From: Streptomyces ochraceiscleroticus
Lineage (GTDB): Bacteria > Actinomycetota > Actinomycetes > Streptomycetales > Streptomycetaceae
Length of the DNA: 64,000 nt
Direction: 5' to 3'
Assembly: GCF_000720485.1 (NCBI RefSeq)
Contig: NZ_JOAX01000001.1
Coordinates: 403,207 to 467,206, forward strand
Positions within the stretch are counted from its first letter, which is position 1; each line of letters starts with the position of its first letter. Of this stretch, positions 54,158-62,982 are shown one piece after another. The position numbers and the translations under genes were made by a program. The notes beneath the pieces were generated by a model that ran no database searches, was not told where the DNA came from, and saw only the letters and a list, made by a program, of their open reading frames with translations.

Positions 54158-56065
54158 TCAGCGGCAGCTGATCCGCGACTCCGCCCAGTCGCTGAACGTC
54201 AGAGTGTCAGCGGGCGACTGAGGCTCGGCGACCAGCCGGACGGAATCGCGGCCCGCCAGCGGGACATGGACCGGTACGGCTTGATCACCGCCCCGCACGA
54301 CACCGGAGCGCCACTGCCGTACCCCGTCCGCGTACACCGAGAAGCGCACCGCGCCGCGCCCCAGGGCCAGGTCGTCCACGCCCGCGAGGGCGTCGAAGGC
54401 CGTGCACTCCCGGTTGAGGTCGATCGTCACCGAGGACGGGGCGTGCGTCGTCACACCGTGGGAGTACTGCTTGCCTCCGATGCTGACGCCCCCCTGGCGC
54501 TGCCACAGGAAGGTGCTGTCCGTGGCGCGTACCTCCGGCTTGCTGCCGTTCCCCGTGAAGTCCCAGGCCAGCGTGTTGACGGCATACGGGGCGGCGGGCG
54601 GCGGTGGCGTCGGCTTCGGCGGCTTGGGGGCCGGCGGCTTCGGAGTCGGCGTCGGAGTGGGCTTCGGCTTCGGCTCGGGCGCGGGCTTGGGTGGCGCGGG
54701 CTTCGGCTCGGGAGTCGGGGTCGGCTTCGGAGCCGGGGGTGCGGGCTTCGGAGCGGGCGGCGCGGGCTTGGGCGCCGGCTTCGGGGTGGGCGCAGGCTCG
54801 GGCTTCTGGGGCAGCGGGCTCGACGGGGCCGGGCGCGGCCGCTCGGCGTGCGGCTTCGGTGGCTCCTGAGTGCCGGCCAGCGCCAGCGCCAGCCCGGCGG
54901 CGGCGACCGTGAGGCCGGCTCCGATACCGACCTTCGCGGGCGCTCCGAGCCCCTCGGAGGCCGCTCCGGCTCCCGCGGAGGACCCCGAGCCCCCGGCGGC
55001 CGCCGCGGCCCCGGCACCGGCCGCGGCGCCCGCTCCGGCGATCCCGGTGACCGCGGCCGCGCCCTTGACCGCGTAACCGGCGGCGAACCAGCCGATGACC
55101 GCGACCGGCAGCACCGCGCGGATGCGCTCGTTGACGTCCGCGACCTCGCGCGCCGCCAGCCGGCAGCGCGGGCACTCCTCCAGGTGCTTGCGCAGCCCGC
55201 GCTCGGCCCGCACCCGGAGGCCGCCGCGCGCGTAGGCGCCCAACTGGTCCGCGTACCGGGCGCAGTCGCCGCCCGCCGTCAGGGACTGGCTGACGTGCGC
55301 CTGGAGGTACGCCTGCTTGAGGCCCTCACGGGCCCGGTGCGCGAGCACGGCCGTCGCATTGGGGGACAGCCCGAGGAGCGGCGCGACCTCGCTCGGCGAC
55401 TCCTCCTCGACCGTCGTGTGCCACAGCACCGTCTGATAGCGCTCGGGGAGGCTGCGGAACGCCTGGACGGCCATGTCCCGCTCGGCGTCGTGCATGGCGC
55501 GTACGTCGGCCCCCAGGTCGAGCGTGTCGTCGTCCATGCAGGAGCCGGCCGCCGAGGAAGCGAAGACCGCGAAGTCCTCGACCAGGTGTTCGCGCTTGGC
55601 GCTCTTGCCCCAGTCGGCCGCCGCGCGGCGCACGGTGGTGAGCAGGTACGCCCGTACCGCGGTCTTCGGCCCGGCCCCGCGCCGTACCGCCTGCAGCGTG
55701 CGCGCGAAGACCTCGCCGGTCAGGTCCTCGGCGGTGTGCGCGTCCCGGCAGCAGGTGCGGGCGTAGCGGCGTACGGCGTCCGCGTGCCGGCGGTACAGCT
55801 CCTCGTACGCGCTGTCGTCACCGGCGCGCATACGGGCGACGAGCTCGGTATCGGACGGGGGCGTACCGGGCGCGCCGGACGTACCGGGCTCCGCTCCGGA
55901 AGGGCTCTGCGCTCCGGAAGGGCTCTGCCCGGCCGCGTGGGCACCGCCGTCCGTGGACACGCGCTGCTGCGGCACGGCTTCCGGCCGGGCACCGCCGCTG
56001 CCGGAGGTGGTGAATTCCGCGCCGACGCCGCCGCCGTCGCGCTCGTCACGCCCCTCATATGTCAT
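54158..56065 (-). CDS. Membrane-anchored ECF sigma factor with zinc-finger and NPCBM domains
   Basis: The protein is 635 residues from ATG 56065; in-frame starts at 56095 and 56158 are possible. Residues 1-70 are disordered. A sigma-70 region 2 (DTELVARMRAGDDSAYEELYRRH, then CCRDAHTAEDLTGEVFARTL) and region 4 (FRSLPERYQTVLWHTTVEEESPSEVAPLLGLSPNATAVLAHRAREGLKQAY) follow, to about 257. Cys268, His294, Cys298 and Cys301 form an anti-sigma-type zinc motif (HxxxCxxC). Hydrophobic segments at 318-343 and 379-398 come next. A long Pro/Lys/Glu linker (400-495) leads to an NPCBM carbohydrate-binding domain (about 496-635: GVSIGGKQYSHGVTTHAPSSVTIDL, CTAFDALAGVDD, SVYADGVRQWRSG). Sensor, tether and transcription factor are thus one chain. 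It resembles the ECF groups with C-terminal extensions known from actinobacteria (ECF52/53 type). Confidence 0.9.
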   Translation of the reverse strand: MTYEGRDERDGGGVGAEFTTSGSGGARPEAVPQQRVSTDGGAHAAGQSPSGAQSPSGAEPGTSGAPGTPPSDTELVARMRAGDDSAYEELYRRHADAVRRYARTCCRDAHTAEDLTGEVFARTLQAVRRGAGPKTAVRAYLLTTVRRAAADWGKSAKREHLVEDFAVFASSAAGSCMDDDTLDLGADVRAMHDAERDMAVQAFRSLPERYQTVLWHTTVEEESPSEVAPLLGLSPNATAVLAHRAREGLKQAYLQAHVSQSLTAGGDCARYADQLGAYARGGLRVRAERGLRKHLEECPRCRLAAREVADVNERIRAVLPVAVIGWFAAGYAVKGAAAVTGIAGAGAAAGAGAAAAAGGSGSSAGAGAASEGLGAPAKVGIGAGLTVAAAGLALALAGTQEPPKPHAERPRPAPSSPLPQKPEPAPTPKPAPKPAPPAPKPAPPAPKPTPTPEPKPAPPKPAPEPKPKPTPTPTPKPPAPKPPKPTPPPPAAPYAVNTLAWDFTGNGSKPEVRATDSTFLWQRQGGVSIGGKQYSHGVTTHAPSSVTIDLNRECTAFDALAGVDDLALGRGAVRFSVYADGVRQWRSGVVRGGDQAVPVHVPLAGRDSVRLVAEPQSPADTLTFSDWAESRISCR

Positions 56066-56357
56066 CGCCGAGGCCCCCGGACCACGCTCCCGCATCTGAA
56101 CATCGCGCAAGCCTGTCACAAGGATGGCCGAACCCTTACGGGTCAGCGGCGCAATCACTCATCCGGATTGACTTCTTGTCTAACAGCTCTAGCTGCTGAC
56201 CTTTCGGGGCATGCTCACAGGCTTAGGGGAACGCCGTCCGTGTACGAGGGCCAAGGCGTACGGGCCCGTGGCATACCGGGCCCAAGCCATTCGGCCGCCC
56301 CAAGGCAGAGGGCCGGCCGGGGCCACTGCCCCCGCCGGCCCCGCAAGCCGTCCGCCG
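56066..56357. promoter_or_regulatory. Upstream region of the sigma factor gene
   Basis: An AT-rich stretch at 56150-56205 holds the imperfect palindrome CAGCTCTAGCTG (56184-56195). It likely contains the sigma gene promoter. No gene is seen between it and the end of the TetR gene. Confidence 0.4.
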
Positions 56358-57170
56358 TCAGGCCACCGGCCGCGACCGCAGACCCTCCAGGAGGATCTCC
56401 AGCAGCCGCGCGGAGGCGGCCTGCTGCTGCGCCGCGTCCGGAAGCGAGGGCGCGCCCGTCGCTATCACCAGCAGCACGTCCGACACCGTGACGTCGGCGC
56501 GCAGCTCCCCGGCCTCGCGCGCCCGCTCCACGAGCTGCCCGACGACGTCCAGAAGCGCCTGGGCGCCCCCGCTGTCCGCCGTCGGCCCGTCCGGGGACTG
56601 CCCGTTGGAGTGCGGCTGGGCCGACTCGTCGTCCGGCGCCGTGCGCTGCGCGACGATGCGCAGCTCGCCGGGCGCGACGGCCGGCTCGGGCGACCGCTGC
56701 TGCGGCACTCGCGCCCCCGTGAGCCCGTCGGCCCCGTCCACGCCGCTGCCCACCCGAAGGATGCTCGGCGGCAGCAGGCGGCCGGCGCCGGACGCCACGG
56801 ACGTGCGCAGGAAGCGCGAGAGGGCCGACCACGGGTCGTCCTCCTGCCCGAGTGCGGTGCGCGCCTGGTCCGTCAGCCGTGCGGTCTCCTCCTCCGCTAT
56901 CCGGCGGACCAGCACGTCCTTGCTCGGGAAACGGCGGTAGACCGTGCCCACCCCGACCCGGGCCCGGCGGGCCACGTCCTCCATGGGCGCGCCGTATCCC
57001 AGCTCGCCGAAGACTTCACGGGCCGCTCGCAGAACATGTTCCAAATTGCGCTGTGCGTCCACCCGGAGCGGTGTGGTCCGGCCGGGCACGCCGGCCTCGC
57101 CCACGCCCCCGGTCCGGTCGCCCGGCACGGACGCCACAGCCGCCGGCCAATGAGAACTCTGCATGTGCAT
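56358..57170 (-). CDS. TetR-family transcriptional regulator
   Basis: The 270-residue protein starts at ATG 57170 (MHMQSSHWPAAV), with GGGG about 8 bases upstream; the frame is open to 57284. The DNA-binding domain (about residues 35-82) is RNLEHVLRAAREVFGELGYGAPMEDVARRARVGVGTVYRRFPSKDVLVRRI. The effector domain is broken by an insertion of about 60 residues rich in Pro, Asp and Ser (GLTGARVPQQRSPEPAV to DSGGAQ). The gene is divergent from ndh across 444 bases, so ndh is a possible target. The ligand is unknown. Confidence 0.9.
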   Translation of the reverse strand: MHMQSSHWPAAVASVPGDRTGGVGEAGVPGRTTPLRVDAQRNLEHVLRAAREVFGELGYGAPMEDVARRARVGVGTVYRRFPSKDVLVRRIAEEETARLTDQARTALGQEDDPWSALSRFLRTSVASGAGRLLPPSILRVGSGVDGADGLTGARVPQQRSPEPAVAPGELRIVAQRTAPDDESAQPHSNGQSPDGPTADSGGAQALLDVVGQLVERAREAGELRADVTVSDVLLVIATGAPSLPDAAQQQAASARLLEILLEGLRSRPVA

Positions 57171-57614
57171 AGATGATCCCCCGGTAATGACGTCTCCCCC
57201 CGGAGACTCCCCGCCCTGACTGCCGGGGCAGCCGACAACAGGCTCCACCCCGACGAGGTACGAACATAGTTGAGCGCAGGTCAAGAATGAAGGGGGCAGT
57301 TCCGTACAGTCCGCCCCTCGAACGGAGTACGCGCCCGTTCCATCCCGTTTCCGTACACTCCCGCCATCTCGTACCCCCCGTCTGACCTGCGGAACTCATT
57401 CCACACCGGCGGAAGGGAAGGTTCCAACGGGGGGTTCGGGGCACCGACCGTATTTCGCCTGTCCTGTGGACAAAGAGGCGGCGGGGGTGCGTCATGGAGA
57501 AATGCTGTGTCCCGGAGCGGGTACACGGCACCTGATCGTGGCTCCGCCGCGGGCCGGACCGACGGCCCCGGACGCACCCCACGGGCCACGGGCGACGTCG
57601 CGAGGAGATCCTCT
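57171..57614. promoter_or_regulatory. Divergent region between tetR and ndh
   Basis: No gene is seen. Small inverted elements are present, for example TGTCC-TGT-GGACA near 57461-57473. No Rex-type operator (TGTGAAC-N-GTTCACA) was found by eye. Confidence 0.4.
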
Positions 57615-58970
57615 GTGAAGCACCCGGCGCGCATTCTCGTAGTCGGCGGCGGCTATGTGGGCATGTACACCGCCCTCCGCCTGCAGCGGAAGCTCAGGAA
57701 GGAACTGGAGGGCGGCACGGTCGAGATCGTGGTGGTCGATCCGGAGCCGTACATGACCTACCAGCCGTTCCTGCCGGAAGCGGCGGCCGGCTCCATCTCG
57801 CCCCGCCACGTCGTCGTCCCCCTGCGCCGTGTGCTGCCCCTGTGCCAGGTCGTCATCGGTGAGGTCACGGGCATCGACCACGCCAAGCGCACCGCCACGG
57901 TGAAGACGCTGGCCACCGAGGAGGAGGGCACCGGCGCCGTCGAGACGCGGTACGACGAGCTGGTGCTGGCACCCGGCTCGATCTCGCGCACCCTGCCCGT
58001 ACCGGGATTGGCCGATTTCGGTATCGGCTTCAAGACCGTCGAGGAAGCCATCGGGCTGCGCAATCACGTACTGGAGCAACTCGACATCGCTTCCTCCACC
58101 CGCGACCCGGCGGTCCGGGACGCCGCGCTGACGTTCGTCTTCGTGGGCGGTGGTTACGCGGGCGTCGAGGCGCTCGCCGAGCTGGAGGACATGGCCCGTT
58201 ATGCGGTGCGGTATTACCACAACATCCGCCCCGGGGACATGAAGTGGCTCCTCGTCGAGGCGACCGGCCGCATCCTGCCCGAGGTCGGCGAGGAGATGGG
58301 CGAGTACGCGGTACGGGAGCTGCGCGGCCGCAATATCGATGTGCGGCTCAACACGCGCCTGGAGACGTGCGAGGACCGCGTCGCCGTACTGGATGACGGG
58401 TCACGGTTCCCGACCCGCACCCTCGTATGGACGGCCGGCGTCAAACCGCATCCCATCCTGGCCGCGACCGAGTTCCCGCTCACCGAGCGCGGTCGTCTGA
58501 AGTGCACCGCCGCGCTCCAGGTGGCGGGCGTCGAGCACGCCTGGGGCGCCGGTGACGCCGCCGCCGTACCGGACGTGACCGCCGACGAGCCCGGCAAGGA
58601 GTGCGCGCCCAACGCCCAGCACGCCGTCCGCCAGGCCAAGGTGCTCGCGGAGAACATCGCCGCGGCCATACGGGGCGAGCCCCTCCAGGACTACGCCCAC
58701 AAGTACGTCGGCTCGGTCGCGTCCCTGGGGCTGCACAAGGGTGTGGCGCATGTGTACGGGCGGAAGCTGAAGGGCTATCCGGCGTGGTTCATGCACCGCG
58801 CCTACCACCTCAGCCGCGTCCCGACCTTCAACCGCAAGGCCCGTGTGCTCGCCGAATGGACGCTCGCCGCCTTCTTCAAACGCGAGATCGTCTCGCTCGG
58901 CTCCCTGGAGCACCCGAGGGCGGAGTTCGAACTCGCGGCGGGCACGGGACGGCACAACGAAGCGAGTTGA
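57615..58970 (+). CDS. ndh: Type II NADH dehydrogenase
   Basis: NDH-2 transfers electrons from NADH to menaquinone without pumping protons, at the inner face of the membrane. The 451-residue protein starts at GTG 57615 (GAGGAG 7 bases upstream). The first dinucleotide fold is RILVVGGGYVGMYTALRLQ (FAD) and the second is LTFVFVGGGYAGVEALAELEDM (NADH). WGAGDAAAVPD is the FAD-ribityl motif. FMHRAYHLSRVPTFNRKARVLAEWTLAAFFKRE forms the amphipathic C-terminal membrane-binding part. A longer in-frame start at 57507 is unlikely because it adds a non-conserved, ribosome-site-less leader. Confidence 0.95.
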   Translation: MKHPARILVVGGGYVGMYTALRLQRKLRKELEGGTVEIVVVDPEPYMTYQPFLPEAAAGSISPRHVVVPLRRVLPLCQVVIGEVTGIDHAKRTATVKTLATEEEGTGAVETRYDELVLAPGSISRTLPVPGLADFGIGFKTVEEAIGLRNHVLEQLDIASSTRDPAVRDAALTFVFVGGGYAGVEALAELEDMARYAVRYYHNIRPGDMKWLLVEATGRILPEVGEEMGEYAVRELRGRNIDVRLNTRLETCEDRVAVLDDGSRFPTRTLVWTAGVKPHPILAATEFPLTERGRLKCTAALQVAGVEHAWGAGDAAAVPDVTADEPGKECAPNAQHAVRQAKVLAENIAAAIRGEPLQDYAHKYVGSVASLGLHKGVAHVYGRKLKGYPAWFMHRAYHLSRVPTFNRKARVLAEWTLAAFFKREIVSLGSLEHPRAEFELAAGTGRHNEAS

Positions 58971-59378
58971 CGGCCGGACCGGCACAGGGTTGACGCCCCT
59001 TCGGGTGGCCCAGAGCGCGGAACAGGGACACCGTGCGTACGGTGTCGGCCGGGCATGGCCCTGGACCATATGACCCTCTCGGTCATACGTTCACCGTTGC
59101 GTTCAGTCGAACGGGCGGTCAAGCACGCGGTCAGGAACCCCACCCGCCACCCCGGCGTCTGACGTATGTCAGTCCGGTCGGCCACACTGGACGTGTGACC
59201 ATGGGTGGGCTCGTATCTGCAAAGAGTGACAAGCGCGAGGAATTGGGACGTTTGCTGCATCACGCCAGAGGGCGCTCGGCGCGCCCCCGCCCGACCTTCC
59301 GCCAGCCAACGGCCGGGAGGTACCTTCTGGCCGCCGGACCGACTCGGCGCCGCGACGCGAAGTAAGAGGTACACCTCC
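58971..59378. promoter_or_regulatory. Intergenic region with two perfect inverted repeats
   Basis: TATGACC-CTCTC-GGTCATA (59069-59087) and CTGAC-GTAT-GTCAG (59159-59172) are perfect inverted repeats in the region before the PP2C gene. The first could also end the ndh transcript. No gene is seen. Confidence 0.45.
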
Positions 59379-61295
59379 GTGAACTTCACTCGCTGGAGCG
59401 CCCGTTTCCCCGGCACGCAGCGCCGCGCCGCGCGGTCCGACCGCGGTGCGGCGCCGGGCGCGTCGTCCCCCAAGCCGCCGCGGAGATCCCCCGTCCCCGG
59501 AGCCGCGCAGCCCGCAGCGCCCTCCGGCGCCCCCGCACCCCCGCCCGCCGACGACGCGGAACGGCCGGAGGCCGACCCCGCGGCGCCCACCACGGCAGGC
59601 ACCGCAACGGGCACCACGGGCGCGCCACCAGGCGCAGCCCCCGGAAGCGCCGTCCCCGCCGCCCGCGCCGAGCGCTCCGAAGCGCACACCCCGCCTTCTG
59701 GCACAGCGCTCGGCAGCGCATCCGGTGCGCAGCCGCCCACCGTCGACGTGCTCTCCGCCCACGAGATCCTCGGCACGATCCCCGCCCTGGTCGCCGTCGT
59801 CTACGGCCCCGAGCACCGCATCGCGTACGTCAACGGCGCGTACGCCAAAGTCTTCGGCGAGCGTCCGGCGGGAGGGACCGCCCGGGAAGCGCTGCCGGAG
59901 CTCGCCGAGCTGGGACTGCTGCCGCTGATGGACCAGGTACTGCGCAGCCGCAAGCCGCGCACGGTCAAGGCGCGCAAGGTCCCCGGCGGCGCCGGCTCCG
60001 ACCTCAGCCGCGACGGCTACTACACCTTCACCTGCACGCCCATCGAGGTCGCCGCCGCCAGCACCCCGGCCCCGGACCCCGAGATCGCCTGCGTGGCACC
60101 GCACAAGGGCGTCCTCGTCTTCGCCGCCGACGTCACCGACCAGGTCGAGGCCGCCGAGCGGCTGCGCGCCGCCGAACGCCGCCAGCGCGAGGCCGCCGTC
60201 ACCCTCCAGCGCTCCCTGCTCCCCCAGGAGCTGGAGCAGCCCGACGACCTCCGGGTCGCCGCGATCTACCACCCCGGCGGCACGGACGCCGCGGTCGGCG
60301 GCGACTGGTACGACGTGATCACCCTCGGCGCCGGGCGCACCGCCCTCGTCATCGGCGACGTGATGGGCCGCGGCGTGCGCGCCGCCGCCGTCATGGGCCA
60401 GCTCCGTACGGCCGTGCGCGCCTACGCCCGGCTCGACCTCCCGCCGCACGAGGTCCTGCAGCTCCTGGACGGCCTCGCCGCGGAGATCGACGCGAGCCAG
60501 ATCGCCACCTGCGTGTACGCCGTGCACGACCCCAACGAAGGCCGGCTGGTCTACGCCTCGGCCGGCCACCTGCCCATCCTCGTACGCGACCAGGACGGCA
60601 CCGTCCACCGCGCCGAGGAGCCGACCGGCCCGCCGCTCGGCACCGGCGGCTGGCTGCACACCTCCGGCAGCGTTCCGCTCGGCCCCGGCTCCACCGCCGT
60701 CCTCTATACGGACGGCCTGGTCGAGCGCCGCGACAAGGACATCGACGAGGGCATCGCCGCCCTGGAGCACGCCGTCGCCGGCGCCACCGGCGCGCCCGAC
60801 ATCATCTGCGACCGCCTGCTGCGCGCGCTCGGCATCTCCAACGACCACGACGACGACGTCGCCGTCCTGGTCCTCCAGCACCCGGACCGCACCGGCCCCG
60901 AGGCCGAGCTCTTCCACAACGCCGCACTGGAACTGCTCGGCGGTACGGAGGCGGCGCCGCGCGCCCGCGCCTTCGCCTCCGGTGTGCTCGCCTCCTGGCG
61001 CTTCTCCCCGGAGCTGCACGACCTCGGTGTCCTGGCCGCGAGCGAGCTGGTCGCCAACTCGCTCCAGCACGGGACGCCGCCCATGCGGCTGCGGCTGCGG
61101 CGTACGGACCGCCGCCTCATCGTCGAGGTCACCGACGGCGACGACCACCTGCCGCGCCGCCGCCGCGCCGAGCCGGTCGACGAGGCGGGCCGCGGCATCT
61201 CGATCATCGCCACGATCGCCTCGAACTGGGGCTCGCGCCGCACACCGGGCGGCGGAAAAGCGGTCTGGTGCGAGTTCGCACTGCCGCGCGAGTAG
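59379..61295 (+). CDS. PAS-PP2C-HATPase signalling protein (SpoIIE-type phosphatase plus anti-sigma kinase)
   Basis: The 638-residue protein starts at GTG 59379 (AGAGG 9 bases upstream). After a disordered Pro/Ala-rich head (about 115 residues) comes a PAS domain (about 120-235, HEILGTIPALVAVVYGPEHRIAYVNGAYAKVFGERPA). A coiled linker (VEAAERLRAAERRQREAAVTLQRSLLPQ) and the PP2C domain follow (about 270-500: VGGDWYDVITL, VIGDVMGRGVRAA, ATCVYAVHD, ASAGHLPILV, LYTDGLVERRD, DDDVAVLVLQ). The chain ends in a HATPase_c domain like anti-sigma factor kinases (LGVLAASELVANSLQHG, EAGRGISIIATIASNWG). It both removes and could add phosphate in a partner-switch pathway. The partner sigma and anti-sigma antagonist genes are not adjacent. 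PAS ligand unknown. Confidence 0.92.
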   Translation: MNFTRWSARFPGTQRRAARSDRGAAPGASSPKPPRRSPVPGAAQPAAPSGAPAPPPADDAERPEADPAAPTTAGTATGTTGAPPGAAPGSAVPAARAERSEAHTPPSGTALGSASGAQPPTVDVLSAHEILGTIPALVAVVYGPEHRIAYVNGAYAKVFGERPAGGTAREALPELAELGLLPLMDQVLRSRKPRTVKARKVPGGAGSDLSRDGYYTFTCTPIEVAAASTPAPDPEIACVAPHKGVLVFAADVTDQVEAAERLRAAERRQREAAVTLQRSLLPQELEQPDDLRVAAIYHPGGTDAAVGGDWYDVITLGAGRTALVIGDVMGRGVRAAAVMGQLRTAVRAYARLDLPPHEVLQLLDGLAAEIDASQIATCVYAVHDPNEGRLVYASAGHLPILVRDQDGTVHRAEEPTGPPLGTGGWLHTSGSVPLGPGSTAVLYTDGLVERRDKDIDEGIAALEHAVAGATGAPDIICDRLLRALGISNDHDDDVAVLVLQHPDRTGPEAELFHNAALELLGGTEAAPRARAFASGVLASWRFSPELHDLGVLAASELVANSLQHGTPPMRLRLRRTDRRLIVEVTDGDDHLPRRRRAEPVDEAGRGISIIATIASNWGSRRTPGGGKAVWCEFALPRE

Positions 61296-61330
61296 CCGAC
61301 CCGCCGACCTGAGACCCCGCACATAAGAAG

Positions 61331-61366
61331 GAGGCCGGGCCCGTACGGATGTACGGACTCGGCCTC
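61331..61366. terminator. Bidirectional terminator between the PP2C and MFS genes
   Basis: The GAGGCCGGGCCCGTAC arm pairs with GTACGGACTCGGCCTC (one mismatch, one wobble) around GGAT, in the 86-base gap between convergent genes. Confidence 0.75.
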
Positions 61367-61381
61367 AGCCTGTCACGCGGC

Positions 61382-62674
61382 TCACGCCACGCAGGCCACC
61401 TCTTCGCGCACCGGAACCTCCGCCGGCGCGGCCACGGCCTGCGGGTTGTCCTGGGCCGTCGTGAGCAGCCGGCCCAGCCGCAGGGCCAGCGCCGAGATAC
61501 CGAGCGCGCACACGAGCAGCATCACGATGTAGGCGACGGCCGCCCCGTGCCCCACCATCAGCGCGCCCACGGCCGGCCCGACCGCCAGCGCCAACTGCTT
61601 CACCAGGGCGAACACCGAGTTGTACTGACCGATCAGCCGGCTCGGTGCCAGGTCCGCCACCAGCGGCTGCACGGTCGGCGACAGCAGCGACTCGCCCACG
61701 CCGAACAGCATGTACGTGGAGATCAGCAGCCCCGTGGCCAGCATCTGCGCACCGTGCACCAGACCGGACAGGCCCGCCGCGATCCAGGCCACGGTCCATA
61801 TGAGGCCGACCACCGCGATGACCCGGCTGCGGCGCCGCCGCTCGACCAGCTTCAGCACGACGAACTGCGCCAGCACGATGGCCGCGGTGTTGGCGGCCAG
61901 CGCGATGCCCATCGTCGACGGCTGGATGCGGGTGACCTCGGTGGCGTACGCGGCGAGGCCCGACTCGAACTGCCCGTAGCAGGCGAAGAACAGTACGAAC
62001 CCGAGCGCGCACAGCCACATCATCCGTCGGTCGGCGAGCAGCGCCCGCCAGGCGCCTTCGGCCCGCGCCTCGACCGGCACCTCGCCCTCGACCTTGGGCG
62101 CCTTCGGCAGCCGTACGGTCGCCACGGCCGCGCCGAGCACCAGGAACATCACGGCCTCGATGGCGAAAAGCCGTACGAAGCTCGCCGGGTCGTGCTCGTT
62201 CACGAGCATGCCGCCGATGAGGCCGCCGATGCCCAGCCCCAGGTTGTTCAGGAAGAACTGGGTGGCGAAGGCGCGCGACCGCGTCACGGTCGTCGAGCAC
62301 CAGACGATCATCGTCGCCAGCGCCGGCTGGATGACCGCTATACCCGCGCCGAGCGCCACCGCCGAGGCGATGACCAGCGGCTCGTTGTCGGAGAGCCCGA
62401 GGCCCAGCGAGCCGAGCGCGGCGGCGAAGGTGCCCACCACGGCCACCGGCAGCGGACCCCGCCGGTCGATGGCACGACCGGTGAAGGGCAGGACGAGGAG
62501 CGCGGCGGCGGCCAGCATCGCGAGCACGATGCCTGCCGTACTTGCTCCAAGATCGCGCACCTTCGCCACGTAGACGTACAGATACGGAACCGTGAAGCCG
62601 TTGCCGAACGCGCTCAGCGCGTTGCCCAACTGGATCCGGCGCAGCGCGGCGCCCATTGCGGTGGTCACACTCAC
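61382..62674 (-). CDS. Major facilitator superfamily transporter
   Basis: The 430-residue protein has 12 membrane helices, with the MFS loop motif DRRGPLP after helix 2 (GRAIDRRGPLPVAVVG) and a basic loop between helices 6 and 7. MSVTTAMGAALRRIQLGNALSAFGNGFTVPYLYVYV is the N terminus. GTG 62674 is used; GTG 62668 and ATG 62656 are alternatives. No strong ribosome site is seen. It is divergent from a MarR regulator across a repeat-rich region, the usual arrangement for a drug or metabolite exporter repressed by MarR. The substrate is unknown. Confidence 0.92.
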   Translation of the reverse strand: MSVTTAMGAALRRIQLGNALSAFGNGFTVPYLYVYVAKVRDLGASTAGIVLAMLAAAALLVLPFTGRAIDRRGPLPVAVVGTFAAALGSLGLGLSDNEPLVIASAVALGAGIAVIQPALATMIVWCSTTVTRSRAFATQFFLNNLGLGIGGLIGGMLVNEHDPASFVRLFAIEAVMFLVLGAAVATVRLPKAPKVEGEVPVEARAEGAWRALLADRRMMWLCALGFVLFFACYGQFESGLAAYATEVTRIQPSTMGIALAANTAAIVLAQFVVLKLVERRRRSRVIAVVGLIWTVAWIAAGLSGLVHGAQMLATGLLISTYMLFGVGESLLSPTVQPLVADLAPSRLIGQYNSVFALVKQLALAVGPAVGALMVGHGAAVAYIVMLLVCALGISALALRLGRLLTTAQDNPQAVAAPAEVPVREEVACVA

Positions 62675-62848
62675 CTACCTAGGTCGAGAGGGTCGTCAGA
62701 TACGTACATGCGTGCGCATTGCTGCGCGTGTGTGTGCAGGGCGGAACGAGGCGCACGCGGGAATCCCGACCCCCCGGAGCAGACCTGGTGCCCCCAGCAC
62801 TGTGACTCCAGAGGAAGATAAGGAGCTTTGCGACGTGTCCGGTCAAAA

Positions 62849-62918
62849 CCAGACAGTCTGAAGATCAGACGGCCTCGGGGCCAGACAGTCTCAAGCTGAA
62901 GACTTCAACTCTAAAGTT
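62849..62918. promoter_or_regulatory. Repeat-rich divergent operator region of the MFS/MarR pair
   Basis: CCAGACAGTCT-AAG appears at about 62849 and 62881, and the near-palindrome AACTCTAAAGTT lies at 62907-62918. The region is distinctly AT-rich. It probably contains MarR operators. Confidence 0.5.
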
Positions 62919-62946
62919 CGAAGCTAAAGAGTACATGACCAAGGAC

Positions 62947-62975
62947 TTCAACGCCAATGCGTTACGTGTCATACT
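62947..62975 (+). promoter_or_regulatory. Promoter of the marR gene, leaderless start
   Basis: TTCAAC (62947-62952), a 17-base spacer and CATACT (62970-62975), followed by 7 bases and ATG 62983. Confidence 0.6.
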
Positions 62976-62982
62976 CCGTCGC

